64,000 nt of DNA from an uncultured Paracoccaceae bacterium (GCA_947499635.1 CANMPD010000001.1:62001-126000), one strand, 5' to 3'. Positions 32,043 through 44,094 are shown, counted from the stretch's first letter. Made by a program: numbers and translations. The notes: a model not told the origin generated them from the letters alone.

Positions 32043-32855
32043 TTACATAGCGCCAGGCATAAGCGGATTGGTCAATAGGTCACGGGTTGCAGCCGCCACA
32101 TCGTCCTGGCGCATCAGGCTTTCACCGATCAAGAATGTGCGGGCGCCATAGCGGGCAATGTCCGACAGATCGTCGGTACTGGTGAGGCCACTTTCACAGA
32201 CAATAAGACGGTCAGCAGGAACCATCCGCGACAGTATACGGGTGGTGTCCAATGTGGTCTCAAAAGTTTTCAGATTGCGGTTGTTAATGCCCATCAAGGG
32301 GGATTTCAATTTGCAAGCGCGCTCCAGTTCGACTTCGTCGTGGACCTCGAGCAGCACATCCATATTCCATTCAAAGGCACAAGCCTCGAGCTCAGCAGCT
32401 TGCGCGTCGGACACGGAGGCGAGGATGATCAGGATACAATCGGCCCCAAGGGCGCGCGCTTCGGCGACTTGATAGGTGTCATACATAAAGTCTTTGCGCA
32501 GCACAGGTAAGTCACAGGCTGCACGTGCGGCGACAAGGAATTCTTTAGCCCCTTGAAAGGACGGTGTGTCCGTCAAGATAGACAAACATGATGCTCCGCC
32601 TGCGGCATAGGCTTGGGCCAGTTCGGGTGGGTTGAAATCGGGGCGGATCAGGCCTTTGGAGGGTGACGCTTTCTTGATCTCGGCGATCAATCCATAACCC
32701 TCATGGTTGTCGCGACGCAAAGCATCAGCGAACCCGCGGGTTGGGCTGGCTGCACGGGCTTCCTCTTCGACGTCAGCGCGGGATTTTGCAGCTTTGTCCG
32801 CGGCGACCTCTTCGAGTTTGTAAGCTTTGATCCGGTCCAATACGTTTTCAGACAT
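32043..32855 (-). CDS. trpC: Indole-3-glycerol phosphate synthase
   Basis: [53 protein letters not shown]. Confidence 0.96.
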   Translation of the reverse strand: MSENVLDRIKAYKLEEVAADKAAKSRADVEEEARAASPTRGFADALRRDNHEGYGLIAEIKKASPSKGLIRPDFNPPELAQAYAAGGASCLSILTDTPSFQGAKEFLVAARAACDLPVLRKDFMYDTYQVAEARALGADCILIILASVSDAQAAELEACAFEWNMDVLLEVHDEVELERACKLKSPLMGINNRNLKTFETTLDTTRILSRMVPADRLIVCESGLTSTDDLSDIARYGARTFLIGESLMRQDDVAAATRDLLTNPLMPGAM

Positions 32856-32869
32856 GATGTGATCTTTCT

Positions 32870-33526
32870 TTATGAGGTCCATTTGATCGTGGGTACCCCA
32901 CGGGCTTGTAACCATGTGTTCACGGCGGAAAAGGGTCGAGATCCAAAAAATCCGCGACGGGCCGACAAAGGCGAGGGATGGGCTGATTTCAAGATCAAAT
33001 GATCCCCCGGTTGAATATAGACGTCTAGCGCCTGCGCCTGTTTCCCCCAAAGGATAAAAGCTGTTGGGGTTTGTGACACATGTGCAAGAACTTGGTGGGC
33101 TAGCTGTTGCCAGCCGAGGTTTTTATGTGCGTTGGCTTCGCCTTCGGGGACCGACAACACAGTGTTGAGCAGCAATACCCCTTGATCTGCCCAAGGACGC
33201 AGATCTCCGGTTGTTGGGGCAGGGCGACCCAGATCGGTTTCTAATTCTTTATATATGTTTTTGAGAGAACGCGGCAGGGGTTGGACGTTTGGTTCGACCG
33301 AAAAGGATAAACCATGCGCATGACCTGCTGTTGGATAAGGATCTTGACCCATGATAACCACCCGAGTGGCCTCGGCAGAGGTGCGCTCTAGGGCTGCAAA
33401 GCGCTGTGATTGCGGAGGCAAAATTGTTCGGCTGTCTGTCGCCAGTGCGGCCTTGATTTTTGGATAGGTGGTTTCAAAGAACGGCAGTTTGGCCCAATTT
33501 CCTAATGAGTTCAGATCGGTCGCCAT
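32870..33526 (-). CDS. ung: Uracil-DNA glycosylase (family 1)
   Basis: [55 protein letters not shown]. Confidence 0.95.
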   Translation of the reverse strand: MATDLNSLGNWAKLPFFETTYPKIKAALATDSRTILPPQSQRFAALERTSAEATRVVIMGQDPYPTAGHAHGLSFSVEPNVQPLPRSLKNIYKELETDLGRPAPTTGDLRPWADQGVLLLNTVLSVPEGEANAHKNLGWQQLAHQVLAHVSQTPTAFILWGKQAQALDVYIQPGDHLILKSAHPSPLSARRGFFGSRPFSAVNTWLQARGVPTIKWTS

Positions 33527-33527
33527 A

Positions 33528-34550
33528 TCATTTGGCCTCTGACGTGATCCGTGCGAGTGCCTCGAGCTTGGCTTTGGCAAGACCGCTGTCGATACTTTCG
33601 ATGGCGCGTGCGACCCCTTCGCGGAGATCGCTTGCTTTGTCTGCCACCATCAATGCAGCAGCTGCATTCAACAAGACGGCGTGACGGTAACCATTGGCCG
33701 CACCGTCCATCACAGCACGCAAAGCGGTGGCGTTTTGTTCGGGGGTGCCACCGGTGATGGCGTCAAACGAATGGACAGGCAAGCCGGCCTCCTCGGGGTG
33801 GATCTCAAAATCAGTGATGCTGCCATCTGTGTTTAGGGCCGACACCCATGAGACGCCGGTGATTGTCAGCTCGTCCGTGCCGTCGCTTCCGTGTACAAGC
33901 CAGGCTTTTTCGCTCCCCAATTGACCCAAGGTCTGTGCCATAGGACGGATCAGGTCTCGGGAAAAGGCGCCAGTGAGTTGGCGTTTGACACCAGCCGGGT
34001 TGGTCAGTGGGCCAAGGATGTTAAAAATGGTGCGCGTGCCCAGTTCTTGTCGGGTTGGCATAACATGGGCAATGGCCGGATGGTGCATGGGGGCCATCAT
34101 AAACGCCATACCCACCTCGGCGAGGGCGCGTTCGACCACATCTGCACCAACCATCGTCTGGATGCCGAGCTGGCCAAGCGCATCCGCAGAGCCAGAGTTT
34201 GACGACAGTTTGCGATTGCCATGTTTCGCCACGGGCACGCCGCAGCCTGCAACCACAAAGGCGGTTGCTGTTGAAATGTTCAGCGTCTTTTTACCAGAGC
34301 CGCCGGTGCCCACAATATCTATCGCATCGGCAGGGCCGGCAACGGGCTTACATTTTGCGCGCATCACTGCGGCAGCTGCGGCGTATTCATTCACTGTTTC
34401 GCCGCGTGTGCGCAGCGCCATCAACAATCCGCCGATCTGGCTTGGTGTGGCGGCCCCGTCAAACAACACTCCAAAGGCGGTTTCAGCCTCGCTACAGGTC
34501 AGGGGGCGATCAGCTGCTGTGCCGATCAGGGGCTTTAACGCATCGCTCAT
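33528..34550 (-). CDS. trpD: Anthranilate phosphoribosyltransferase
   Basis: [52 protein letters not shown]. Confidence 0.96.
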   Translation of the reverse strand: MSDALKPLIGTAADRPLTCSEAETAFGVLFDGAATPSQIGGLLMALRTRGETVNEYAAAAAVMRAKCKPVAGPADAIDIVGTGGSGKKTLNISTATAFVVAGCGVPVAKHGNRKLSSNSGSADALGQLGIQTMVGADVVERALAEVGMAFMMAPMHHPAIAHVMPTRQELGTRTIFNILGPLTNPAGVKRQLTGAFSRDLIRPMAQTLGQLGSEKAWLVHGSDGTDELTITGVSWVSALNTDGSITDFEIHPEEAGLPVHSFDAITGGTPEQNATALRAVMDGAANGYRHAVLLNAAAALMVADKASDLREGVARAIESIDSGLAKAKLEALARITSEAK

Positions 34551-35128
34551 ACAGGTGCCTGCATATCATCAAGAAAGTTTTTAAGGAGCGCGTGGCCATG
34601 TTCTGAGGCAATGCTTTCGGGATGGAATTGCACGCCGTGAATCGGCAGCTCTTTGTGTTGCAGCCCCATAATCGTACCACCCTCGAGCGCGGCAGTGATG
34701 CTCAGGCAGTCCGGCAGTGTTTCGCGTTCAACAATCAGTGAGTGATAGCGCGTGGCCTGAAACGGAGTGGGGAGACCTGCAAAAACGCCAGTGTCATTAT
34801 GGTGCATCGCGCCCATCTTTCCATGAACAATTTCATGGCAACGTTTCACTGTGCCACCAAAGCTCTGACCAATGGTTTGATGTCCTAAACACACACCCAT
34901 TAAAGGTGTCTTTGTCTCCGCGGCTGCAGCCGTGAGCCCAAGGCAAACGCCCGCATCATCTGGCGTTGCGGGGCCGGGTGACAACAAAATACCGTCGGGT
35001 TTCATTGCCATAGCCTCTTGGACGTTCAGCGCATCATTGCGCCAAACCTGTACATCAGCGCCGAGTTCGCCGAGGTAATGTACGAGATTGTAGGTGAAGG
35101 AATCGTAGTTGTCGATTAGCAGCAACAT
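34547..35128 (-). CDS. trpG: Anthranilate synthase component II (glutamine amidotransferase)
   Basis: [52 protein letters not shown]. Confidence 0.96.
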   Translation of the reverse strand: MLLLIDNYDSFTYNLVHYLGELGADVQVWRNDALNVQEAMAMKPDGILLSPGPATPDDAGVCLGLTAAAAETKTPLMGVCLGHQTIGQSFGGTVKRCHEIVHGKMGAMHHNDTGVFAGLPTPFQATRYHSLIVERETLPDCLSITAALEGGTIMGLQHKELPIHGVQFHPESIASEHGHALLKNFLDDMQAPV

Positions 35129-35385
35129 CTTGGCAGGCTCTTTTAGGGGCTGGCGGCACAGGGGTGCACCGCGTTATAGTCTTGGTAACATACATGTTCA
35201 GGGATGTGCAGCAGCGTCAAGGCCAGTTTGGTGAATGGAGCGTGGCAAAGAGCAGGAAAGATTAATCTCATTCAAGGCGCGCCGCGCCGATGTGCAGGAT
35301 TATCTTTGTTTCAAGATGTCACGAGCTTTCATGATTTTGGCGCAGCTTTGCAAGGATTTGGATCAAACGACAAAGAGGCGGAAAT

Positions 35386-37032
35386 ATGCGTGGTTTTTTG
35401 GGCGGTGTAAGTACCGGAGCGATTGTGGCCTTGGCCGGTGCCGCAATGGTATCGCTATCTGTACCCTTGGCGCCTTGGGGGGCATCGCCGCAAAACGCAC
35501 TCGAAGCAACGGCACCTGTGGAGGGGGGCTCGGATACGGCTGGTACTCCGCTCGAGGAAGGGTCTCAAGAGCCCGAGACTCAGGTTCAGCAAGAAACCGC
35601 GACTTTGGATCCCGTTGCGGCTTTGAACACTGTCCCTGATGCTGAGGCGGTACAGGACGCAGATCTTGTAAACCTTGCCCCGAATCCCCTTGATGACTCC
35701 GCGCCGCTAAAAGATGACTCCGCGGAAGTTGAGGCCAAAAGTGCAACCCGTCCAGATATTGATCTTGGTACAGCTCTTGCACCATTGCCTGACGCCGGTT
35801 CGTCGATCGTGCCTGAAAGGCAAAACGATTTGCCCAGTACGGTTGAGGTCACAGATCGCAACGGCGCCAAACCGGTCTCTGTGCCTCAGGCAGATGTTTT
35901 ACCAGATTCGGCGCCAGAAATTGCTACAGAAACAGCCAGTGCACCTTCAGTTCCCCTACCATCGGCTGGGCAAGATGTGCCAGACCTAGGTGATCGCGAC
36001 AAAATTACCCAAGACGAAGCAGGCGGTGAAACCGTGGTGCCGCAAATCGTGCAAACACAATCGACCGCGATTTCGAAAGGAGACGACCCTGTTCGCGTTG
36101 TTGCACCGGATGTGGTACAACCACCACAGATTGCTGCGGTTCCCGTTCAAGATCCCGCGCAACAGCCAGTGCAAGAGATTACTGCGCCGGATTTTGAGGG
36201 AAATGCCAACACAGGTAAATCCGTCCGCAGTGCTTCCTTGCCGCAGGCTGGTGTGAACGAGCTTGTGACACGAACGCCTCCGGGGGAACCTGTGCTGCCG
36301 CTGATCAAGCGGAATGAACTGCAGGACAACACTCGCCAAGAAGCTGTGGCGAAAGATACACCCTTTGAGCGAAATTCGGTGTCCGCAAGGCCTCTGCCGG
36401 GGCAACCATATATGTCGATCGTCTTAATCGAAGACGCGTCCTCGGCTGGGGGGGATGCTCTTGATGGTTTTCCTTATCCATTGACGATTGCGATTGACCC
36501 AACAACCGCAAATGCAACAAAGCGCATGCAAGACCGCCGTGCTGATGGCTTAGAGGTCATGATCTTGGCGGATCTGCCACGAGAAGGCACGCCACAGGAT
36601 GCCGAGATTGCTTTGCCCATTTGGTTTGATCGCTTGCCCGACACGGTTGGTATTTTGGAAGGGGTTAAAACCGGTGTGCAAGGCAGTCGAGCATTAGCAG
36701 ATCAGGTGTCCGAGATTGTTGGCGATGATGGATATGGGTTAGTTTTGCAGAACAATGGTTTGAACACCGTTCAAAAACTGGCAGCCCGTGACGGTGTCCC
36801 ATCGGGCGTTGTTTTCCGGGATTTCGATGGTGCAGGCCAAGACGAACGCGCGATGCGCCGTTTCCTAGATCAGGCTGCGTTTCGAGCACGTCAGGAAGAA
36901 GCAGTGATCATGGTTGGACGCCTGAAACCTGACACTATTTCAGCTTTACTGGTCTGGGGATTGCAAGATCGTGCCAGTAAAGTTGCCTTGGTACCAGTGT
37001 CAGCGAGTTTGAAATTACTGCAAACGCCATAA
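35386..37032 (+). CDS. Divergent polysaccharide deacetylase family protein with long Pro/Asp/Ala-rich N-terminal linker
   Basis: N-terminal TM anchor, ~300-aa low-complexity region, C-terminal domain (LTIAIDPTTANATKRMQDRRADGLEVMILADLPREGTPQDAEIALP...). Confidence 0.8.
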   Translation: MRGFLGGVSTGAIVALAGAAMVSLSVPLAPWGASPQNALEATAPVEGGSDTAGTPLEEGSQEPETQVQQETATLDPVAALNTVPDAEAVQDADLVNLAPNPLDDSAPLKDDSAEVEAKSATRPDIDLGTALAPLPDAGSSIVPERQNDLPSTVEVTDRNGAKPVSVPQADVLPDSAPEIATETASAPSVPLPSAGQDVPDLGDRDKITQDEAGGETVVPQIVQTQSTAISKGDDPVRVVAPDVVQPPQIAAVPVQDPAQQPVQEITAPDFEGNANTGKSVRSASLPQAGVNELVTRTPPGEPVLPLIKRNELQDNTRQEAVAKDTPFERNSVSARPLPGQPYMSIVLIEDASSAGGDALDGFPYPLTIAIDPTTANATKRMQDRRADGLEVMILADLPREGTPQDAEIALPIWFDRLPDTVGILEGVKTGVQGSRALADQVSEIVGDDGYGLVLQNNGLNTVQKLAARDGVPSGVVFRDFDGAGQDERAMRRFLDQAAFRARQEEAVIMVGRLKPDTISALLVWGLQDRASKVALVPVSASLKLLQTP

Positions 37033-37294
37033 TGTGAGGTTGTAACCTCTATGCCGTTTGAGTCTAAGTTTTGGCCAACATTTCAATATTTCAAAATTGA
37101 AGAATGTTGTTCCCAAACAGAGATTATGGATTATATGAGTAAGTTTTTGCTATCTAACTCTAAGAATGAGTAATTTTCCCGCAAAATAATCGTGAAGAGC
37201 ATGTGTTTTTCATGAATATTACGATGTATTCGGTTTTTCTTAATGTACCTCCGGCAGCGTCATAGCCGAGTGTAATGTTAAGGGATCTGCCCGT

Positions 37295-39121
37295 ATGTTT
37301 CGTATTAGTTTATTTCGCACAGTTGCGATGAAAACCAGATTACTTGTGTCTGGAATAATTTCGGTATTTGCAATTGTAGGCCTTGCTGGTTTGTCGCTTT
37401 ATAGTCTGTGGCAAAGTGAATTGGCCTTAGAGCACCAAATTGACATGATGCATGCCGTGCGCTCAGAATTAACGGCCAATCTAAAGCATGACTCGATTGA
37501 GGCAAGCGTTGTCTACGCAATGTTGATTGGTCCAGAAGGCAAAGCCGAAAAGCAGAAGTCCATTCGGGATAAAACTGACCATCATATTGTAGAATTACGC
37601 CAAGCTATTACCGAATTGGAAAACATGGAACTCGGGGCGGATATTGCGTCTTTAGTCGAAGATATCAAACCATTTGCAGAACTGTTCATAACGCATGGCA
37701 TCGAAGTCTTGGATATTGCATTTAAAGATAGCTCAGCTGCCAGAGCAAGGTTTGATGCATTTCAAAAGGATTATGAAATTCTGGACAAAAAGTTGCACCC
37801 GTTGGATGCAGCGATAAAAGAGCGTTCCGAAACGGCTGCAATCTATGCAAGAAATCATGATCTAATGATGATTTACATCAATATGGGCTTTGCATTTTTG
37901 ATGGTTGTGGTTTCAATTTTTAATGCAAGAAGCATCACGAATACAATCAGTAAACCGATCGCCCGTCTACGCACAGCCCTGCAGGAAGTTGCAAAGGGAG
38001 ATTTTCGTCGTAGAATTTCAGATATCATGCGCAAAGATACTTTTGGGGATATTGCCAAGGATATCGATGCGGTTTCTTCCCGAGTTGTGATTGCGTTAGA
38101 AGAGCAAGAACAGTTGCGTCTTACAGGTGAAAAAGTGATTGAGCGCCTGCGCGAAGGCCTACAACGTTTGTCTGCTGGCGATTTGAGCCAACCAATTGAA
38201 GCACAATTTGAAGGCGATTATGAAGCGCTGCGCGTGAACTATAATGAGACCGTTGAGCGGCTCAATATGTTGGTTGCAGACGTCGTATCGTCCTGTGGAA
38301 CGCTTCAGGGCCAGTCCGAAAAGATATCTTCAGATTCAAGTGATTTGTCTCAACGCACAGAAAGCCAAGCTGCAACGCTCGAACAAACCGCGGCCGCACT
38401 TGAAATTTTAACACGCAGTGTTAACACATCCGCACAAAATGCTAAGGACGTGGAGCAGGCGGTTGCTGTTGCGAAGACAGACGTACAACGGAGTGAAAAA
38501 GTTGTAGAGAGTGCGATAAGCGCAATGACTGCGATAGAGACGTCGTCTGGTAAAATTTCACAAATTATTGCCGTGATTGATGACATTGCCTTTCAAACCA
38601 ATTTATTGGCTTTGAATGCACGTGTTGAAGCTGCGCGCGCAGGTGAGGTTGGTCGTGGTTTCGCCGTTGTTGCATCAGAGGTGGGGAGCCTAGCGCAACG
38701 CTCGTCCGATGCTGCAAACGAGATCAAAGAGTTGATCACCGAGAGTACAACCCATGTACAAGATGGGGTTGATAAAGTTCACGGAGCAGGCCACGCGCTT
38801 TCGGGAGTGATTGAACATGTCAACGAAATCGCAACTTTGATGGTTGGAATCTCAAACGAAGCGGCAGAGCAAGCGCACGGATTGACCGAAATCAATACCG
38901 GGATGGGACAACTTGACCAGGTAACACAGCAAAATGCATTGATGGTGGAAAGTTCTGGTCGGTCCATCATTGCAATGAACTCGGAAACTTCAGGGCTTAA
39001 TCGTTTGGTTGGGCAATTCAATCTAAAGGGTAATGATCCAACATCTGCTGCTGATTTCGACGAGGATACGGATTTTGATGAATTCGACTCACAGGATGAG
39101 CAACTGAAATACTCGGCGTAG
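37295..39121 (+). CDS. Methyl-accepting chemotaxis protein
   Basis: TM-periplasmic-TM-HAMP plus signalling hairpin [46 protein letters not shown]. Confidence 0.95.
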   Translation: MFRISLFRTVAMKTRLLVSGIISVFAIVGLAGLSLYSLWQSELALEHQIDMMHAVRSELTANLKHDSIEASVVYAMLIGPEGKAEKQKSIRDKTDHHIVELRQAITELENMELGADIASLVEDIKPFAELFITHGIEVLDIAFKDSSAARARFDAFQKDYEILDKKLHPLDAAIKERSETAAIYARNHDLMMIYINMGFAFLMVVVSIFNARSITNTISKPIARLRTALQEVAKGDFRRRISDIMRKDTFGDIAKDIDAVSSRVVIALEEQEQLRLTGEKVIERLREGLQRLSAGDLSQPIEAQFEGDYEALRVNYNETVERLNMLVADVVSSCGTLQGQSEKISSDSSDLSQRTESQAATLEQTAAALEILTRSVNTSAQNAKDVEQAVAVAKTDVQRSEKVVESAISAMTAIETSSGKISQIIAVIDDIAFQTNLLALNARVEAARAGEVGRGFAVVASEVGSLAQRSSDAANEIKELITESTTHVQDGVDKVHGAGHALSGVIEHVNEIATLMVGISNEAAEQAHGLTEINTGMGQLDQVTQQNALMVESSGRSIIAMNSETSGLNRLVGQFNLKGNDPTSAADFDEDTDFDEFDSQDEQLKYSA

Positions 39122-39228
39122 GGTACAGTTGCTCAATCTTGAGAGGGCGTATGACGGTTACTTGTTCAAAACTCACGCAAGGCAGGGTACGTGACGAAGG
39201 ACTATGTACCAGAGGCGTTTAATATACT

Positions 39229-40743
39229 TCAGCTGTTGTGCCCGTTTTTTGTAAAACGGGCGGCATCAGCGGCGGCTCGCCGGATGGCGTTGGATTTGTG
39301 GACAGTTTCCATATATTCTGATTGGGGATCACTGTCGTAAACGACGCCTCCGCCAGCTTGAATATAAAGTTTTTGATCCTGCACAATTGCGGTGCGCAGT
39401 GCGATACACATATCCATGTCTCCACCAGCGCTAAAATAGCCGACACCACCGCCGTATAGGCCGCGTTTTTCTGGCTCCAGCTCGTCAATGATTTCCATCG
39501 CGCGTACTTTTGGCGCGCCAGACACCGTGCCGGCAGGCATACCCGCAAAGAACGCATCAAGCGCGTCCTTATCAGGGTGAAGCTCTCCCACTACATTTGA
39601 GACGATGTGCATTACATGGCTGTAGCGTTCAATAATGAATTCCTCGGTAGGTTTAACTGTACCGATTTTTGCCACGCGACCCACATCGTTGCGGCCAAGA
39701 TCCAAGAGCATAAGGTGTTCAGCCAGCTCTTTTTTATCGGCGAGCAAATCTAATTCGTTTGCTTTATCCTGTTCCGGCGTTTCGCCACGAGGACGCGTAC
39801 CTGCAATCGGGCGAATGGTTACTTCGTTACCAAAGACACGCACTAAAATTTCGGGCGAGGCCCCAATTACCTGAAAACCACCAAAGTTGAAATAGAACAT
39901 AAACGGCGATGGGTTTGTGCGGCGCAGGCTGCGATACAAGGCAAATGGAGGCAATGGGAAATCTTGTGTCCAGCGTTGTGCGGGGACAACTTGGAAAATG
40001 TCACCTGCACGGATATAGTCCTTGGCGCGTTCGACTGCCGCTTTGTACCCTTCGTGCGTAAAATTTGATGTGGGGGGAGAGACGTCATGTGCCTCGCCCA
40101 AGTCACGACTTTCGGAAGGCATCGCGCGTTCTAAATCACGTACTGCGTCCATCACGCGTTCCGCAGCCTGCGCATAGGCGGCTTTGGCAGATTGGCCAGT
40201 GTTTGCCCAAACAGGAGAAACAACTGTGACCTCGCCTTTGACGCCGTCCAAAACGGCAATCACCGAAGGCCGCATCATTACAGAATCAGGTAGCCCAAGT
40301 GGGTCCGGGTTGACGTCCGGTAGGTGCTCGACCAAGCGGATCATATCATAGCCTAGATAACCAAACAGCCCAGCACTGGCTTGGGGCAGATCCTCGGGGA
40401 GGTCAATTTTACTCTCGGCGAGCAGTGCGCGTAGGTTATCCAGCGGGTTTCCCTGTTGCTCTGTAAAAGCATCGGCATCAAAGCGCGCATCACGATTGAG
40501 GTCTGATGTCTCCCCACGACAACGCCAGATCAGATCAGGCTTTAGGCCGATAATCGAATACCGCCCTCGGACCTCTCCTCCGGTGACCGACTCGAGCATG
40601 AAAGCGTCTTTTTGGGCACCGGTGAGTTTCAGCATCAAAGACACAGGTGTATCTAGATCCGCTGCAAGACGGGTATAGACCACCTGATTTTTGCCAGCGT
40701 CATAATTGCGGGCAAAGCTGTTAAAGTCGGGAGTAAGTACCAT
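39229..40743 (-). CDS. trpE: Anthranilate synthase component I
   Basis: 504 aa; IRPIAGTRPRGETPEQD; MPAGTVSGAPKVRAMEIIDELEPEKRG. Confidence 0.96.
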   Translation of the reverse strand: MVLTPDFNSFARNYDAGKNQVVYTRLAADLDTPVSLMLKLTGAQKDAFMLESVTGGEVRGRYSIIGLKPDLIWRCRGETSDLNRDARFDADAFTEQQGNPLDNLRALLAESKIDLPEDLPQASAGLFGYLGYDMIRLVEHLPDVNPDPLGLPDSVMMRPSVIAVLDGVKGEVTVVSPVWANTGQSAKAAYAQAAERVMDAVRDLERAMPSESRDLGEAHDVSPPTSNFTHEGYKAAVERAKDYIRAGDIFQVVPAQRWTQDFPLPPFALYRSLRRTNPSPFMFYFNFGGFQVIGASPEILVRVFGNEVTIRPIAGTRPRGETPEQDKANELDLLADKKELAEHLMLLDLGRNDVGRVAKIGTVKPTEEFIIERYSHVMHIVSNVVGELHPDKDALDAFFAGMPAGTVSGAPKVRAMEIIDELEPEKRGLYGGGVGYFSAGGDMDMCIALRTAIVQDQKLYIQAGGGVVYDSDPQSEYMETVHKSNAIRRAAADAARFTKNGHNS

Positions 40744-40767
40744 GATGCGGATGCCTTGAAACTGCGT

Positions 40768-42600
40768 TTAGTGGAAAGAAGCGTGGACCGCTTCAATCGT
40801 GTGTTGGTTGACACGAGGCGTGGCGTCATCGCGTAGAGCCGTCAGATAGGTTTGCAGCAACTGCGTGGCGATGCTTTGATCCAACTGTGTGCTGAGTGCG
40901 TCTGAAAGGCGCGCCATTTCGTCGTCTTCGGCAGGGGGCAGAATGTCGTCGAGACGTACAACCAACGCAGTTTGCGCATCGGAGACGACGCGCAATTCGC
41001 CGGGCTCCATCTCAAATACCTGATTCAGCAGATCTACCGGTGCTGTATCTATATAGGCCGTACGACGTAGGCCGGTTTCAACGGTAGCGGTGTAGGTTTC
41101 AGGGAATGTGCCGTTGTTGTCACTGGTTTGCTGACGCAGCGCGTCGGCCTGTTCTGCCAAAGCTTTGGCGATACGATCCTGAGTATATGCCGCCAACACG
41201 TCATCGCGGGCTTGGTCAAATGGGTTTGGGCGTGCGGCTAGGGTTTCGTTTAGGCGCAAAGCGAACAGGCTGCCATCTTCTAGAAATGCCGTGGTTGGGA
41301 AATCGGCCTCGGTGACAACATTTGCCGCGTTACGGAAAGTGTCGAATGCAGCCATTCCATCGGTGCTCTCGCCCGTCCAGCTGATCAAGCCCAATTCTAG
41401 TTCTTCATCGGCGGCGACCTCTTCCAGGGTTGCACCACCTGCCATCACGTCTTCGATATCCTCGGCACGTTGCTCGATCACACGGCGGGCGCGATCTATG
41501 GCGAGTTCACTGCGGAGCTCGGCTTCGGCTTGTTCAAAAGTGGTCTCGCGTCCTTCGAGCACACCATTCACGCGATAAAGCGCAGGACCAAGATCAGAAG
41601 GCAGTGGCCCAACGGTTTCTCCAACCTGCGCGGCAAAAATCCCGTCGGCGGCAGCGCCCAATTGCGTACGCGCCACATCACCTAAATCAACGTCAGACAG
41701 ACTGAGGCCACGCTGTTCGACCAAGGTCTCGAATGTCGTACCGCCAACTTCAAGCTGGGCCATTGCGGTTGCAGCAGCATCTTGATCCGAAAAGACCAGA
41801 CGTTCAACCAAACGGCGGTCTGGGACGATATATTCGTCGCGACGGGCTTCATAGGCATCACGCAGAGACTGAGCGTCGATCTCTACCGTGTCGAGCAGCA
41901 TTTCAGGACGCAGCGCCACGTAGGTGATCTCTTTACTTTCGGGGAGTGTGAATTGTGCGATGTTTTCATCGTAAAATGTCTGCAGGTCTGTATCCGTCGG
42001 TGCAACCTGCGTCAGGGCGATATCGTCAGCTGCCAGGCTTACATAGCTAAAGCTGCGACGTGCACCAATATAATCGGTCAAAGTGTTCGCCATAATTGTA
42101 GGCATTTTTGCCCCGCTCATGATCGCGCCTTGGGCAAGGATACGGGCGGCCTCTTGGCGCATATCTTCCTCGAACTCAAGCTCGCTAAGACCAGCGTTTT
42201 GTAGGGAAAATGAGTAAGCGTTGCGGTCGAATTGACCGCTGCCATCTTGAAATGCGGAGATTTGCGAAATTTGCTCAAGCAGAGTTTCATCGCCGATCGA
42301 CAGACCAATGCGCGACATCTCATCGTCAAGTACAGCGGTCGAAATCAGCCGGTTAAGGACAGTACGATCCACGCCAAAAGAAATCAGTTGTGGTAGCGAA
42401 ACGGACTGGCCACTTTGGGCTTGGATCGCTTGTTGTTCCTGTTGCAGCGCGCGACCATAATCGTCGAGGCTGACGTATTCTGAGCCGACCGAAGCAACAG
42501 AACGGCTGGTGCCGGATCCGTTTACAACACCAAATCCGGCGAGACCAACAATCAATAGGCCCATGAGGATCCAGATAAATGTCTTGGAGAGCTGTTTCAT
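40768..42600 (-). CDS. ppiD: PpiD-like periplasmic folding chaperone (SurA N-domain / PPIase)
   Basis: MKQLSKTFIWILMGLLIVGLAGFGVVNGSGTSRSVASVGSEYVSLDDYGRALQQEQQAI; single N-terminal TM, PPIC-like region. Confidence 0.85.
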   Translation of the reverse strand: MKQLSKTFIWILMGLLIVGLAGFGVVNGSGTSRSVASVGSEYVSLDDYGRALQQEQQAIQAQSGQSVSLPQLISFGVDRTVLNRLISTAVLDDEMSRIGLSIGDETLLEQISQISAFQDGSGQFDRNAYSFSLQNAGLSELEFEEDMRQEAARILAQGAIMSGAKMPTIMANTLTDYIGARRSFSYVSLAADDIALTQVAPTDTDLQTFYDENIAQFTLPESKEITYVALRPEMLLDTVEIDAQSLRDAYEARRDEYIVPDRRLVERLVFSDQDAAATAMAQLEVGGTTFETLVEQRGLSLSDVDLGDVARTQLGAAADGIFAAQVGETVGPLPSDLGPALYRVNGVLEGRETTFEQAEAELRSELAIDRARRVIEQRAEDIEDVMAGGATLEEVAADEELELGLISWTGESTDGMAAFDTFRNAANVVTEADFPTTAFLEDGSLFALRLNETLAARPNPFDQARDDVLAAYTQDRIAKALAEQADALRQQTSDNNGTFPETYTATVETGLRRTAYIDTAPVDLLNQVFEMEPGELRVVSDAQTALVVRLDDILPPAEDDEMARLSDALSTQLDQSIATQLLQTYLTALRDDATPRVNQHTIEAVHASFH

Positions 42601-42804
42601 ACGCTTATGCCTTTTATCTTCGCGGCTGTCTTGCCGTATCGTCTGGTGCCCGCGGGCGTGTCCTGTGCGTTTGGTGTCATCCCTGTCGGGAAGCTTGGGA
42701 ACGCCGTATGTGCATACGCTGCTCACTGGTGCGGGGCAAGGTCTGTCCTGCGATCCGGCAAGAGAGGGCATGAATTGTTCGCGTTCAAATACGGTGCGCC
42801 CCCT

Positions 42805-43986
42805 TTAACTGCTGGGAGTGTAAGTCGCGAGACGATCAAAAAGTTCGGTAATGCCGTCACAATCCACATTGGCAAAGGCTATGCGGAATTGGCGCGGGCC
42901 ATCGAGGTCACCTGCGGGTACAAACATCGTGCCTGGTAACATCAGGATGTTTACGTCATGGACCATTTTGCGCGCCAATGTTTGGGCGTCTTGCGGGAAT
43001 GGGTGCTGAACGTAGGCGAAATAGGCCCCGAGCCCAAGCAGTTTCCAGCCCCTGGCGGCCAGTGGTGCAAAACCCGTCTCAATGGCGGCGCGACGGCGTA
43101 GGATTTCGTCTCGTTCTTGCGCCAACCAGGGCCCAAGGTTTTCAATCCCCCACTGCGCCCCAATTTGTCCCAGTTGCGCAGGGCATATTGCGACAGTGTC
43201 GAGAAATTTCTCGATCTCCAAGAGACGTGCGGCAGAGGTGGAAATTGCGCCTACACGGTGGCCAGTTAGACGATAGGCCTTGGAGAATGAGTATAAGTGA
43301 ATCAACGTGTTATCCCAGCCCTCGCGTTGGAATATCTGATGTGGTGCGCCGTCGCGACTGTCAAAATCACGGTAGGTTTCGTCCACAATGAGCGCAATGC
43401 CATGTGCTTTTGCGAGGTCGAAATAGCGATCTAACAATGTGTCAGGGTATTCAATGCCACATGGGTTGTTCGGGGTGACTAAAACAATTGCGCGTGTGCG
43501 GGGCGTGATCAATGTTGCTGCCAGATCAGGGTCAGGCAACATGGCGTCGTCGGTTTTGAGTGGAACCGTAGTAACGCCTTGCATATCAAGCCACATCTTG
43601 TGATTGAAATACCACGGGGTGGGCAGCAAGACTTCGTCGCCCTCGGTGCAAATTGCACTAATGGTGGCAGCAAAAGCTTGATTGCAGCCTGCGGTGATGG
43701 CGATTTGGTCCGAAGCAACGTCGGCGTTATAGTGGTCGCTCATTTGCGCAGCAAGTGCAGCACGTAGGCTCTCACGTCCGAGAACATCACCGTATAGATG
43801 CGCATCTGCATCCTCGAGCGCAGCACGGGCGAGTTCTTGGCGCAAGCCCAAGGGGGGAAGATCTGCTGGTGCAGCTTGGCTTACATTAATCAAAGGTTGC
43901 GTGGGTGTGTAACCCTCGAGCCAGCGACGCGATTCGACAATCGGAGAGGCGAATGTAGCGGATGTGCGCGAAATGGGCATCGACAT
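42805..43986 (-). CDS. PLP-dependent class I/II aminotransferase
   Basis: TPNNPCGIEYP; LIVDETYRDF; LYSFSKAYRLTGHRVGAI (Lys-PLP motif). Confidence 0.9.
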   Translation of the reverse strand: MSMPISRTSATFASPIVESRRWLEGYTPTQPLINVSQAAPADLPPLGLRQELARAALEDADAHLYGDVLGRESLRAALAAQMSDHYNADVASDQIAITAGCNQAFAATISAICTEGDEVLLPTPWYFNHKMWLDMQGVTTVPLKTDDAMLPDPDLAATLITPRTRAIVLVTPNNPCGIEYPDTLLDRYFDLAKAHGIALIVDETYRDFDSRDGAPHQIFQREGWDNTLIHLYSFSKAYRLTGHRVGAISTSAARLLEIEKFLDTVAICPAQLGQIGAQWGIENLGPWLAQERDEILRRRAAIETGFAPLAARGWKLLGLGAYFAYVQHPFPQDAQTLARKMVHDVNILMLPGTMFVPAGDLDGPRQFRIAFANVDCDGITELFDRLATYTPSS

Positions 43987-44063
43987 GTCTGGCGTCCTGT
44001 ATGCGAAAAGATATTGGGGTATTAACGCGATCAGAGGGGGCAGGGGCAAGGCAGTCGCGCAAT

Positions 44064-44094
44064 GAAAAGGCGTGCCCTAACAGAGCACGCCAAA
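44064..44094 (-). terminator. Intrinsic terminator downstream of gpt
   Basis: ggcgtgccctaacagagcacgcc flanked by A/T runs. Confidence 0.65.
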
